From: Telmatactis stephensoni
Taxonomy: Eukaryota; Cnidaria; Anthozoa; Actiniaria; Isophelliidae
Direction: 5' to 3'
Assembly: GCA_029948255.1 (NCBI GenBank)
Contig: JALIZF010001453.1
Location: 1 to 64,000, forward strand
DNA: 64,000 nt
The translations under genes were made by a program, and so were the position numbers. Below the pieces are notes generated by a model, which ran no database searches, was not told where the DNA came from, and saw nothing but the letters and a program-made list of their open reading frames with translations. Within the stretch, counting starts at the first letter, position 1, and every line of letters starts with the position of its first letter. Shown here piece by piece: positions 28,410 to 39,316 of the stretch.

Positions 28410-28640
28410 CTTTCAAAATGATCGAGTGGTCAGAGCGACCGTCTAGATCTCGTAATCCGGTGTCCCGAGTTCGAGTCCGCTCTTTGGCCACTAGCTGATC
28501 GAGGCTCAATTTGTTCCGGGTAGTCCCTAGCTAGTTCAAATTCAGCTTCTCGACCATGCTTGTAAATAGCCAACTGGGTTGCCTCCTAGCCAGTTGGGAT
28601 TCTTATTAGCCATTTATGTAATAAAGTGATTTATTTTATT
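28410..28640 (+). mobile_element. SINE family 1 (tRNA-derived), plus copy
   Basis: The head has RNA polymerase III promoter boxes: ATCGAGTGGTCAGAGCG (A-box region) and GAGTTCGAGTCC (B box). The body has GCTTGTAAATAGCCAACTGG and TTGCCTCC.AGCCAGTTGG, shared with copies at 53761-53958 and 61668-61834. Not a functional tRNA, because the acceptor stem is not closed. Confidence 0.85.
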
Positions 28641-28742
28641 TATGGAATTCTTATGTAGAAATCATCATTAAGAAATCTACTAAAAGGCTCTATTTTTTAT
28701 CTCAGTTGAAACGTTCCAGTCTTCAAAAAATAAAAAATAAAA

Positions 28743-29045
28743 TCTTTTTGTTTAGCCTCGGATTTCTGAGTAGCAAGTACTGCCAACATGTCCGAGACTC
28801 ATTCACACTCGCTACCACTACATTCGATGTACTTTACATACAACACTCCACCCACATGTTGATTATTGCTGAGGGAGGAAAAACCGGAGAAAAATCCCTC
28901 GTGACATAGAAAAGAACAACACATCAAACAAAATATGATCCAGACAAAATATGATCCAGCGTCCGAGCCGGAATTCGAACCTGGACCACAGCGGTGAGAG
29001 GCGAGTGATGGCTTAACCACTACGCCACCCATGCCACCCATGCCA
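28743..29045 (-). mobile_element. SINE family 2 (tRNA-derived), near-complete minus copy
   Basis: On the minus strand the head reads GGCATGGGTGGCGTAGTGGT and then GTGGTCCAGGTTCGAATTCC (B box). The body carries CCTCCCTCAGCA, ATCAACATGTG and GAGTGTGAATGAGTCTCGGA, ending CCGAGGCTAAAC with an A/T-rich tail. Same family as 35494-35800. Confidence 0.88.
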
Positions 29046-29049
29046 TTGT

Positions 29050-29480
29050 GTCAATTCTATTGTGTTGCAATAGAAGATCTCATTAAGTTTTATACAACTT
29101 GCATTCAGCCGGTATTAATTTATGCATGTAAGGCTTTCCACTCTGGATTACCAGAATACTTAAGTCTAGCTTATTAGAAAGAGTTCAAAAGAGGGATTTA
29201 CGTATAATTTACAGATATTAGGTTCCCTATAATGAGGCTTTAAAGAAATCAAGGCTCTTCTCCAACGCAGGCTGAGTTGCTACAATAATGATTTGCGCAT
29301 AAAATTGTAAATAATAATCCACATATTTCAACAATATTTAAAACAATACTGAAGATGGTAAACAAACAACATTCCTACTATACAAGGTTTTCAGCCAGAG
29401 GAAATATTGTTCGTCCACTGGTTAAAACAAACTATGGTAAATTCACTTTTCAGTTCTCTGTCTCAAAAATATGGGAATAA
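29050..29480 (+). pseudogene. Non-LTR retrotransposon ORF remnant (RT C-terminal region)
   Basis: Interrupted frames read DLIKFYTTCIQPVLIYAC, then LLERVQKRDLRIIYRY, then VPYNEALKKS. These match the conserved region after the reverse transcriptase core of CR1/L2-type LINEs (LERVQKRALRIIYG). Several stops and shifts show it is dead. Followed by a TC microsatellite. Confidence 0.75.
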
Positions 29481-29506
29481 ATAATACCTCCTCATATTAA
29501 AAGTCT

Positions 29507-29510
<4 letters not shown>

Positions 29511-29563
<53 letters not shown>
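29511..29563. repeat. (TC)n microsatellite
   Basis: About 25 perfect TC units inside the LINE remnant. Confidence 0.95.
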
Positions 29564-29565
<2 letters not shown>

Positions 29566-30151
29566 TTAAAAATACTTTTAAGATGTATCTAATCCAAACT
29601 CAAAAATAGTGAATACTATCAATAGGGATCAATACATTCCATATATAGTAAACTAATACTTTTATCATGGACTTTATTATTTATTAAAAAACTCATTAAT
29701 AATTCATAAGGCAAACACAATGAAAATCGCCACCGTGACGAGTGTCTTTAAATCTGATAAAGATTCGGCCTAATTTACATAAACTTTAACCTCGATTTTC
29801 TCCAAGATAAATGAAGATATTTTTGAATTTCTTTTAGAGAACCACTCTAATATGTGTTGGAGTTTTTTAAGCCGTACGGCTCGGATCTTTATATCCGATA
29901 AAACACTCTCTCGAGTTCTTTATACATTACTTATAAATTACAACAGTAATACTCCTGTTGGCCAGTTCATGAAGTGTAACTTGTTGCAGTGGGTGGCTGT
30001 TGACCCGGAAGTTAAAACTACTTCAACAGCCACACACACTCCCCCACTTTAAAACAATGATATATATATTTTTGTAATTAACTTATCTAGTAATTTAGTA
30101 ATATACTTTTCTCTTTTAAATATATATGTAAACTATGTTTGTATTATTGTG

Positions 30152-30184
30152 TGTGAATAAAGAACTTGAACTTGAACTTGTGTA
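30152..30184 (+). repeat. LINE-like 3' tail (TTGAAC repeats)
   Basis: AATAAAG followed by repeats of AACTTG. Short tandem 3' tails of this sort end many CR1/L2-type LINEs; it may be the 3' end of the 29.05-kb element. Confidence 0.5.
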
Positions 30185-30210
30185 AAAAATTTACAATTTC
30201 CTAGTTACAA

Positions 30211-30324
30211 AAATCAACATGTGAGTTGAGTGTTGTATGTAGAGTATATCGAATGTAGTGGTAGCGAGCTAGTGTGAATGAGTCTCGGAGATATTAGCAG
30301 TAATGCTATACTCTAAAATCCGAG
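30211..30324 (+). mobile_element. SINE family 2, 5'-truncated copy interrupted by a MITE
   Basis: Body from ATCAACATGTGAGTTGAG to CCGAGGATAAAC. The tail continues after 30746 as CAAAAAGATTT, so the element at 30333-30738 inserted into it. Confidence 0.85.
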
Positions 30325-30332
30325 GATAAACC

Positions 30333-30738
30333 CCAGGGGGACTCCGATCGTAAATGGACGGGGATGCTCGTCGTACCTTTTAGGGGTCAAAATCTGCAAT
30401 CTGGTACCTTTTAGGGTGTCTTTTAAAAATGTTATTGGACTACCAGAGGCATAGCTGGTACCTTTTAGGACTTTTAGGGACTGTTTTGGGGTAAATAAAC
30501 TACCTAAAATAAGCATGAATAGGACGATTTCGATGATTTGAATTGAATCTTCAAAGCACTTTGATAACAAAATTTTTCATTACTTTAATTCTTTGTTGTT
30601 TTTGAATTGGTACCTTTTAGGGGTAGAAATCAATTGTTGCCACTCCCACTCAGGTACCTTTTAGGGTCATTTTCAAAATTTCCGACAAGCATCCCCGTCC
30701 TCTTATATATAGGAGTCCCCCCCCCCCCCCCCGGGGGG
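30333..30738. mobile_element. hAT-like MITE with GGTACCTTTTAGGG motifs, copy 1
   Basis: Flanked by identical 8-bp GATAAACC (30325-30332 and 30739-30746). Ends share GGGGGACTCC and GGACGGGGATGCT.GTCG in inverted orientation. Inside, GGTACCTTTTAGG recurs at least five times. An 8-bp duplication is typical of hAT transposons. No coding capacity. Confidence 0.88.
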
Positions 30739-30746
30739 GATAAACC

Positions 30747-31204
30747 AAAAAGATTTAATTTGATTTTTTGACAAGTCACATGCTATTTTACCATGGAAAG
30801 AGAAAAGACCCTTTCGAAGGGGAAAGACCCTTCACTTTACCAATATGCAAAACAAATAGATTTAGAGACACCTTATAAGGCCCGTGTATGTTAGTAAGCG
30901 TACCTTCCAAGTTTGAGCCGCTAACACAACGTCGTAAACCATTTAATTGAATAATGACCGTTGCAGATAAAGATGAAAGTTTGCTGTGAACTAGGTGACA
31001 CGGTCGTGGTCGGAGTTACCATAGCAACGTAAGGAGGCTATCGCGATTTTTAACTCGTGGATTGCAAATCCACGAGTTATTGTGAGGGGTCGAATATGCA
31101 AATGATCAGCTTACTCCTTCGTGTGTGACAACATGAAATGGCACTATATTCAATCTATCTATTGTCTAACTAGAAAGTTGCCATACATAAAGTAGTAACC
31201 TATT
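30747..31204. other. Intergenic, nothing identified
   Basis: No gene or clear repeat seen. Confidence 0.5.
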
Positions 31205-31231
31205 GTGTCACTCACTCACTCACTCACTTTC
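31205..31231. repeat. (ACTC)n microsatellite
   Basis: Short run of CACT tetramers. Confidence 0.85.
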
Positions 31232-31317
31232 CTGTAAACTTCCGGTCTGTCAAACTTTACTTCCGGCCTATTCCCGATAATACGATGCGGTGATAACTTC
31301 TGTTATAATAATTTTCG

Positions 31318-31545
31318 GCGATCAGTATAGCAGATATGGGATCAGGGATCAAGCTCCAAATTATGGCCAGGATCAGGGATCAGAGGCCAGGGCTCAGGGA
31401 TCAAATGGGTGGGATCGAAGATCAGGGACATTGGATCAGGATCAGGGATCAGCTCAGTTTTTGCACCATGCAAGGATCAGGGATCAAAATTTTCTAAAAA
31501 TATGGGCTCAGGAATCTGAAATTTCCGTAAAAACCCGGGATCAGT
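31318..31545. repeat. Degenerate GGATCAGG minisatellite
   Basis: More than 12 irregularly spaced GGATCAGGGATCA-type units. The associated frame (DQGS repeats) is not a gene. Confidence 0.8.
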
Positions 31546-31896
31546 GAGACGAAAATATACCATGTTACGAGCCTGGTATAGCACTCGAGAAAGCTCGAGA
31601 AGCTCTGAACGTAATGTAACTGTTTTAGATTTGTGTACAAGCAACTAAGCTCGGTAAAAAATGCTAGGTAATACAAGCCAATTTAACATGTCGACCCTCG
31701 ACTTACCTCGTGGTCTACATGTACACGGGCCTACACTCCGCGAAGATTGTACGTGTCGGATGTTAGGCAGAAATGCCAATAAATCTGAATAAATAATTTC
31801 TTATTTCTTGCCACATTTTGTACTGAACTACTCTCAGCTCCCTCTGCAGCTTGGAATTCATCACATCTCCAAGTTGAGCTGTTCGATACTCGGATC

Positions 31897-32200
31897 ATGG
31901 CCAGGAATTACGGACATCGTTTTTGAATTAATTAAAAAAATATATATATGAATAAACTAACGAATAAAAATCAACCAAAAAATACTCAGCTTGAAGCGTT
32001 TTGGAAGTGAAAATGTACACATGAAGATTTCACCTATTTGCTTCAAATTTAATATTGGCGATGTCTAACAACCATATTTTGTGAATCCAACTACGCAAAT
32101 AACGTTCACCCTTTCGATTTAGAGATATGACGCTTTTAATACACATGTGTATATTCGTAAATTAGAAACAAAATGTATGGGAAATTGGCGTTTTTATTGC
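31897..32200 (+). repeat. Dispersed repeat R1, copy 2
   Basis: Same sequence as 5885-6170, same orientation, with an internal TATATA expansion and a deletion near 31955. Confidence 0.85.
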
Positions 32201-33772
32201 CAAACTGCGATTACGAGTAAATGTTTGGGCTCCAAAATAGAGCAAAAATAAATCGAGGGCAAGTAAACATGAAATCCGTCAGTGAAAAAAGTCAATTTTG
32301 AAGCCGAGTTTAATAGCCTTAGAGGTTTTCAATCAACTTGAAATTGACAGACGTCGAACGCCAATACACAATGCTTAGAATAAATAATTTAGAAAAAAAT
32401 TATTGAGCACTTTTTGAACAAATCGTTCAAAAATGTTTGTCGATGTATGGAGACTAAATTCGCAGCAAAAACTCAAACAAATGCGCTGCAGTGTCTATCA
32501 AACAAATTTCATTTTCTCAAAAGCAAATGAAGTGATCATCTTCAGTGATGACCTTTTTACCAAAGACAGTCGAATTGTATTAGATGCTATCCACTTCAAA
32601 TGCATTTTTCTAGGGATATTGACGGCACGTTTTAATTGATTAGATTTTGCTCTATTTTTATGCCCAAAATCTTTAGTCATAAATTTCTCGAAAACGCTAT
32701 TAAAGAAATTCGTCAAATTCTGTACAATGAGATATCTATGCCAAAATATAAATTAATATTATCTATCGATTTGTATTTTATCGTTTAGATTTAGCTTTAA
32801 TCATCAATTTGTTTGCTTTTTTAGTATTACTTTTTATTTGTTTGCTTTTTTAGTATTTCTTTTTATCAAAGGTATTCATGTATTTTATGGTTTAAAGGTT
32901 TTATTGTACATTTTATATATTTAGTTAATTTGGATTTTCTGGAAATAAGTCTATCTATGAATATAAATTGATATATCAGGACATTAGGTTTAGTTTTGTT
33001 GTAAAACCTCCTTTTTCAGTGTGTAGTGACAGTTGGCAAAACAAACCATATTTATATATACAAAGTTAAGCCGGAGAAATGTATGACTCAGTTCCACTAG
33101 TTTCTAAAATCATCAAATAAAAGAGGTGATCCTCCCCCGTTACAAGCAAAAGAAAGACTTGACTCTTCACAAACATTGAATTTTTTTTCGATAACCCTCC
33201 CCCAAAAAACTCCAGCACCCCCCCCCCCCCCACCTCATTAAAAATGTACAGTCCCTAACTGACCATATTCCTGGGTTTCATATGACGTCATTCTCAATCT
33301 AGCTGGGACTTTCAACAGCTGAAAGACAAGTTTTCAATAGAAAATTATCTGGTCGAGAGCAAATGGTATCTTAGTTATTGTACAAATTGTATTAGAGTTG
33401 AACAAATGTCGATTCGAAAACATAGGTGATTATGACGTTTGACGTTGTCATGGTAATAATTAGACATACGCAAATGGACCTAAAATTCTCATTTTAAAAT
33501 TCATAACTCGAGAAATCTTGGGTGATTTTTTTGTGTGTGTGTGTGTGTGTGGTTTGGAGTTGCCTTATCGTTTGAGAGAAAATGGAAAAATCTGTAAATC
33601 CGAATTCGTGAAATTTTGCATAAACCTTTTTCAGACGCTATTTAAAAATTCGCAGTTTCTCTTTACGAAATTTTTTATATTCCTTGAATACAACTCTGAT
33701 CCTAAGGGTTATAACTAAGCATTGACCCTTCTTGTAAATCAAACTGATGAAAAAATAGATCTGCTTTCTATT
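32201..33772. other. Intergenic, no supportable gene
   Basis: AT-rich with a poly-C run (33217-33231) and a short GT run (33533-33551). Short frames only. Confidence 0.5.
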
Positions 33773-34138
33773 AGGGACCTTAAGCAACCACAACGGCAAC
33801 AAGGACGACAACGGTATAAAACACTGAAAACAATGGCCTTAATTACAAAGCTTAATAAATACACGTGCAAATGAGCAGAACTGCAAGGAAATCAACCGTA
33901 TTCTGTAAAACTACGACGTGAAAAGTTCCGATTTCACGCTCTGTAGAGAACGGGAACTTGTAGAGCTAGATCAGCTTATTTTTCGTTCGGACAGAAATTT
34001 CATCTTTAATTTTGATTTATCTTAAAATTCTGAGTTTGAATATCACATGAAAATGAACAAGCGTTGTCTACTTGATTATAAATCATTTTTAGCGTCCCGC
34101 TTTCCCTGCCGTCGTCGTTGTGGTTGCTTAAGGTCCCT
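33773..34138. mobile_element. TIR element (~366 bp)
   Basis: Ends AGGGACCTTAAGCAACCAC and GTGGTTGCTTAAGGTCCCT, each bordered by ATT, a possible 3-bp target duplication. Non-coding. Confidence 0.8.
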
Positions 34139-34330
34139 ATTATCCGATGAGGAATCGGAATGGAAATCAGCAACACGTATATACAGTATATATTTTATAT
34201 GCTCCCCATTCATCCCTGTTTATCTTTACATACCAACGCAGTAGTTCACTCGCTAGTTTCTGGTGGCATCTGGAGTAGTTATGGCTGTCAAATAGACTTG
34301 CAACTTTTCTTGGTAGAATATCATTTGAGC

Positions 34331-34554
34331 CAATAGTCCTCTTCACAGTTCCCTGCGCCATCTTGAAAGGTAGCCGTGCCTTTGCATCGAAACGAGACGA
34401 ACGGTGAGCTTGCAATGATAGAGACCTGTGAATAATTGTCCTAGGTGTTAAAAAAGGTATCTATCATTGCACGCTCACCGTTCGTCTCGTTTCGATGCAA
34501 AGGCACGGCTACCTTTCAAGATGGCGCAGGGAACTGTGAAGGGGACTATTGGGG
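34331..34554. mobile_element. Foldback element (~224 bp)
   Basis: Arms of about 95 bp pair almost perfectly, including CAAAGGCACGGCTACCTTTC and its complement, with a small AT-rich centre. Confidence 0.8.
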
Positions 34555-35300
34555 GAGGATGGCAGGGTCTAGATCTGTTAACGGAATGGACCGCTCTAAT
34601 AGAACTGGTACCGCTACTTAGGTGACGCTTGGACATCGTAGAAGCTTTATCATGATTTAACATATAAATCAGTAATTTCCCATGAGGTAAAAACTAAGAA
34701 GAAAACAACACCAACTACTAGATATACTAATGACAAAAGTGAAGGGCTAAAGTATTCAAGAAAGGAAGTCAAACTAAGTAGAACTACAACGGCGTGCAGA
34801 ATAGTTGAGACATTGTGCCCTAAAATTGACGTTCTTTGATATTATACCCACCATGTAAGTCGTGGAACCACCATATATTCTGAATCCCCATCCCCCCGAC
34901 ACAATGTTGGTTGGGTCAAGTGTTGGGCCTAGCAGGAATCTCCCCGGCCTACTCAACATTGAGAGAGGGGGGAAGGGGGAGCATAAAACAGGGTTGGCTA
35001 ATTAAGGCCAAAATTGGGACAGTGTCTCAACAGGTTCTGTACGCCGTTGTAGGTACTAAAGTGAACATAGGGGCTACCGCACCTTTAGTACACAAATAGG
35101 CGTGGCTTACCTAGGTTCCGTAAGCAGAGAAATTTTATACGAGATACTTAATCTATAGCTAAAAGCCTAATGCACTTTGTAATAAAATCGGTCTATCACT
35201 ACGGCTAAGTATAACATGTTTTAACGAACTAAAGTTCTTAGCAAATACAACAGTTTACCAATCCATTAGAGTCCTAAATTTAGAGTTAACGTTTTAGTAA
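34555..35300. other. Intergenic, nothing identified
   Basis: No gene or clear repeat family recognised. Confidence 0.45.
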
Positions 35301-35853
35301 ATTAATTACAGCAAAAATCGTTGCATCGCGACCTCCAACGTCGGTAAGATTTTGGTCTTTTCTGATCCGTTCATAATTCTTGGGGGCGGAGCGTTCACGA
35401 ACTCCCTCGGTGATAAGTTGATTTGAAAGAGGCTCCGCCCCCAAACTGATTGACGGCTTAGAAAAACCCAATTTGTAATTTTGTAATTTGTAAGGGTGGC
35501 ATGGGTGGCGTAGTGGTTAAGTCACTCGCTCTCACCGCTGTGGTCCGGGTTCGAGTCTCAACTCGGGAGCTCGGGTCATATGTGAGTTGAGTTTGTTTGA
35601 TGTGTTCGTATCTCTACCATGTCACGAGGGTTTTTTCTCCGGGCTCTCCGGTTTTTCCTCCCTCAGCAAAAATCAACATGTGATTTTTAAATTGTATGCA
35701 GAGTATATCGAATGTAGGGGTAGCGAGTGTGCATGCGAATGAGTCTCGGAGATATTAGCAGAAATGCTACTCTGAAATCCGAGGATAAACAAAGAATATT
35801 TATTCTATTTTTTAATTTGCTGGTCGCGATGCAACGATTTTGGCTGTAATTAT
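35301..35853. mobile_element. TIR element interrupted by a SINE
   Basis: Inverted ends ATTACAGC.AAAATCGTTGCATCGCGACC and its complement at 35822-35852. An internal stem GGGGGCGGAGC/GCTCCGCCCCC lies at 35380-35443. The SINE at 35494-35800 sits inside, so it is younger. Confidence 0.75.
35494..35800 (+). mobile_element. SINE family 2 (tRNA-derived), full-length plus copy
   Basis: Best copy: head GGGTGGCATGGGTGGCGTAG with A-box-like TGGCGTAGTGGTTAAG and B box GGGTTCGAGTC. Body landmarks are TGTTTGATGTGTTCGT, CCTCCCTCAGCA and ATGAGTCTCGGAGATATTAG, ending CCGAGGATAAAC. Confidence 0.9.
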
Positions 35854-36150
35854 TTAATATGTCAAACTATTAGTTATTTTCTCTCATAACAGGTCTACGA
35901 AAGCTTATGAGGTTGTTGTGAAAACAATGAAACATGTAAATGAGTTGCAATTACGTCACCGTTTTTTCTGATTAGTCTAGTTTTCGGCGAATAGTGAGTT
36001 GAATCGTCAGAATTGAGTCTAATGAATATACATATATAGTTCGTGTGAACGTACGTGTAAAGGAAAGGGTATCTATCTCAAAATATATTAAGTTGTTCAG
36101 CGAATGAAGAAACATGATCCTGTTTGAATTTTGAACATCACACATAGTAA

Positions 36151-37215
36151 CACAGGAAGCCCATACAAGCTTTGAGAGCTGAGAGTTAAAAATGAATAAA
36201 AAAATTAATCACTTACATGAAGTCTTGTTTACGTCGTCTTTAGTCTTTATTAGCGATTTCAAGCCATTATAGCGAGTTTTAAAAAATCTCCCCTTCCCAA
36301 CTAAAGGAGAAGACAAGGACGGAGTCTTCAGTCACTAGATCGACTCGACCTACTCACGATCAGAGCTCAATTTTTGCCATTAAATCGCTTCCAATCGCTT
36401 AATAACCCTGCAGGGCAACGGAGGGATAAATCTCCAAGCCTTTGATACACACAATGTCCCATGAAGTCCACTCACAGAGGCGAGCAGCCAGAAGAAAGAT
36501 TTCAAACTTCACCAAAAAATGGCCGTTATAATCCGGGGCAAGCACAAGATGGACCACATTCAAACCGTTAGGGTTCGGGAGGCCTGGATCCTAGTTACAA
36601 AATCACCCGTGCGGGGGACGTGACTGGATAAAAGGTAACCAGAATGCCTGATTACAACCCCTCCCACCGTTGGGGAAAATACAAACATCGCATTGTTCAC
36701 ATGAGGGGTTGTAATCAGGCATTCTGGTTACCTTTTATCCAGTCACGTCCCCCGCACGGGTGATTTTGTAACTAGGATCCAGGCCTCCCGAACCCTAACG
36801 GTTTGAATGTGGTCCATCTTGTGCTTGCCCCGGATTATAACGGCCATTTTTTGGTGAAGTTTGAAATCTTTCTTCTGGCTGCTCGCCTCTGTGAGTGGAC
36901 TTCATGGGACATTGTGTGTATCAAAGGCTTGGAGATTTATCCCTCCGTTGCCCTGCAGGGTTATTAAGCGATTGGAAGCGATTTAATGGCAAAAATTGAG
37001 CTCTGATCGTGAGTAGGTCGAGTCGATCTAGTGACTGAAGACTCCGTCCTTGTCTTCTCCTTTAGTTGGGAAGGGGAGATTTTTTAAAACTCGCTATAAT
37101 GGCTTGAAATCGCTAATAAAGACTAAAGACGACGTAAACAAGACTTCATGTAAGTGATTAATTTTTTTATTCATTTTTAACTCTCAGCTCTCAAAGCTTG
37201 TATGGGCTTCCTGTG
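36151..37215. mobile_element. 1,065-bp foldback element, arms 2 x 512 bp with no mismatch seen
   Basis: Left arm 36151-36662 and right arm 36704-37215 are inverted copies of equal length, with no mismatch or gap seen on reading, around a 41-bp spacer. Ends are CACAGGAAGCCC and GGGCTTCCTGTG. A 7-bp target duplication ATAGTAA lies at 36144-36150 and 37216-37222. The paralogous block has the empty site with a single ATAGTAA at 55784-55790. No coding capacity. Confidence 0.92.
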
Positions 37216-37438
37216 ATAGTAACAGCGTAGACACCATTTTCATTTATAAGTATGAATTGCTATAAATATTTTTCTCTCAGCAGGCTGTTATTATGTCCTA
37301 AACCTCATATTTCAAACCTTTGGAAGTGTAAGACTGACTAGCGATCGCGACCACCTTTTATGCTGCCATTTACAAAGCAATGTATATGAAAACATTTATC
37401 ATCATTTAACGACTTCTCTAATCGTCAATTACTCGTAT

Positions 37439-37672
37439 TCAAGTGTTCCTAAAACGTGGTAAGTATCTTCTATAACATCCAAGCAGTAGCGTACTGACTT
37501 CACCAATTTCCTGGGGTGTCATGTCAACTTTGATTGGGTATCCTTGATAACCATTATCTGGTACTTTCTTAGCATTTTGCCATAAATATTTGGAAGCAAT
37601 TAAGCAGGGGAGTTGATCAGTTCGAATGGGATTCTGAGCCATATTCATATAAACCCCATGGTGTGACGAGTG
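37439..37672 (-). CDS. Receptor A candidate alternative tail exon (YMNM)
   Basis: Minus-strand frame of 77 residues after a good acceptor (ccttacag). It starts in phase 0 with HSSHHGVYMNMAQNPIRTDQ and continues through PDNGYQGYPIKVDMTPQEIG to a TGA. YMNM matches the YxxM (PI3K p85 SH2) and YxNx (Grb2 SH2) consensus motifs known in vertebrate co-receptor tails such as CD28. Phase 0 matches the donor at 39972, so it could replace the 39020-39316 exon by alternative splicing. The duplicate at 57799-58176 keeps the frame through CYRRY. It could instead belong to a separate small gene. Confidence 0.55.
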   Translation of the reverse strand, partial: HSSHHGVYMNMAQNPIRTDQLPCLIASKYLWQNAKKVPDNGYQGYPIKVDMTPQEIGEVSTLLLGCYRRYLPRFRNT

Positions 37673-38662
37673 CTGTAAGGTGTTAGCAGGATGGATTGTC
37701 CCTTAATGATAAGCTTTGCATTGGTCGAAGAGGATGAGTTTAAACATCGTAGCATTTGGCATAAAAAGTTCAGACTTTGAACCGCGACGGGGGACGAATC
37801 CAACTCCCTCACATCTGGGACTATCGTTTTTAGTCACCTGACGTCAAACCAAGCAGGTCAAGCGTAATGCCTTAACACGAGGACGAGTCTATATCTAGTT
37901 GGTCAGAAGCTCGTTTAAGATCTTGCAAGTAAGTTTTTACAGTCCATCAAGTTTAAAATTTATCCTACATATATACTTCGTCACAAGTTCAGATGAATTT
38001 CCATAATCATGATTACTTTTGTCTCATGCATCAGATGACAACATGTAAACTGAGAATTTTAACTATTTTAATGAATAATTACATTACTAAGAAATATTTA
38101 TACAAGTGCTTTTTAATTCCTAAGAATTATGCAGTGAGCTTGGCTTACATACTACGGTATTCACTGGTTTTTATATCTCTCACCTCTCAGTCTATCGTAT
38201 TTCTCATCTCTCTCTCAGCAAGAGAGATGTTATTTTCTATTGAGCTGCCAGTTTCTTGAGCTTTCGCTGAAGGGAGCGCTTTATGCACCAGTCGTGGGAT
38301 TGTACGAACTAACTGGATGTTCAAACGATTAGCAACTAACATCCCTGTCCAATTCTGGTCCGACAATTCAGTAACATTTGACTGTTTATTCAAAAAGGTT
38401 TTTGACTTCAAGTTTATTAAGTTCGTCCATTTCGTTGCACAAATGTACAAGGCTCAGTGAATATTTTGGTGTATTACGCTAATGTACTGCATGTGATTGC
38501 AGGTGGCAGCGATTTCTGTTTGCAGCTAGAAAACCTAAGATCTGTTGATTTCAATAAGTGTATGTGCTTTTTTTCAAAAAGCTAAATCTTTTACGTTGTG
38601 AGAACTTTATGCAAGTATCCTAAGTATCTCATTATATTTGTGTATAGTGGTCACTACAATCA

Positions 38663-38770
38663 GGGCCGGTTGTTCGAAGGTCGATTAAAGCTAATCCTGG
38701 GTTAAAGTGAATGGTTTTCTTTCGAGTTAATCCTGGGTTAACGCTAATCGTCTTTCGAACAACCGGACCC
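38663..38770. mobile_element. 108-bp MITE absent from the paralogous block
   Basis: Inverted ends GGGCCGGTTGTTCGAA and TTCGAACAACCGGACCC. The paralogous site near 59115 reads straight through (CAATCAGGACAC), showing the insertion and a likely 3-4 bp AGG/CAGG duplication. Confidence 0.88.
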
Positions 38771-38867
38771 AGGACACTCAAAGTGCTCAAGGTGTAATTA
38801 TCTATGTATGTCTTCACGTATGATGCATTCTATAGTTGTGCAAACAACTTATAACTCATTAATTCCT

Positions 38868-39018
38868 TGGCATCTAGCACTGATCTACCAAGCCTATAAA
38901 GAGACTGGTACTACTGATGAGAAATATCCTGCAGGTCTTGGAAAACACAGTTAGATGTGTTGTTTTTGGCTTGGAGTTGAAGGTAAAGTAGGTTTAGGAG
39001 GAAGTTTTGGTGGCAGTC
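38868..39018 (-). pseudogene. Tandem partial duplicate of the receptor tail exon
   Basis: On the minus strand this repeats the 3' half of the 39020-39316 exon (AACTTCCTCCTAAACCTACT ... ACCAGTCTCTT ... GATCAGTGCTAG) with a frameshift and an altered ITAM region. It lies directly after the gene A stop codon. Confidence 0.75.
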
Positions 39019-39019
39019 T

Positions 39020-39316
39020 CTAGCATCTACCAAGATTATCAAGAGACTGGTACTGATGAGCAACACCTTGCAAATCCTGGTAAACGCTGTTAGATGTGTG
39101 TACTTGGCTTGAAGTTGAATATGAAGTAGGTTTAGGAGGAAGTTTGGTGACAGGGCTTAGAGAACTGTAAGTACTGGAACTAGCTTGAACAGACTGGTAC
39201 AACGACGGATTGGAAGATGACGGTTGTTGAGGCTGGGTCTGATTGTCAACAAATTCATAGATCAGCTGATTAGTAGATGATTGGGTACCGGTGGTGTCTT
39301 GAAGAGCGATGGCGTT
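39020..39316 (-). CDS. Receptor A exon 10: tyrosine-rich tail (ITIM/ITAM-like)
   Basis: 98 residues starting NAIALQDTTG. Tyrosine motifs in order: LIYEFV, SLYQSV, STYSSL, SVYQDL, then YQSL. Four fit the ITIM pattern (S/I/V/L)xYxx(I/V/L). YQDL-x6-YQSL fits the ITAM spacing YxxL x6-8 YxxL. LPPKP between them is a possible SH3 ligand. Ends NLGRC and TAG. Confidence 0.88.
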   Translation of the reverse strand, partial: NAIALQDTTGTQSSTNQLIYEFVDNQTQPQQPSSSNPSLYQSVQASSSTYSSLSPVTKLPPKPTSYSTSSQVHTSNSVYQDLQGVAHQYQSLDNLGRC

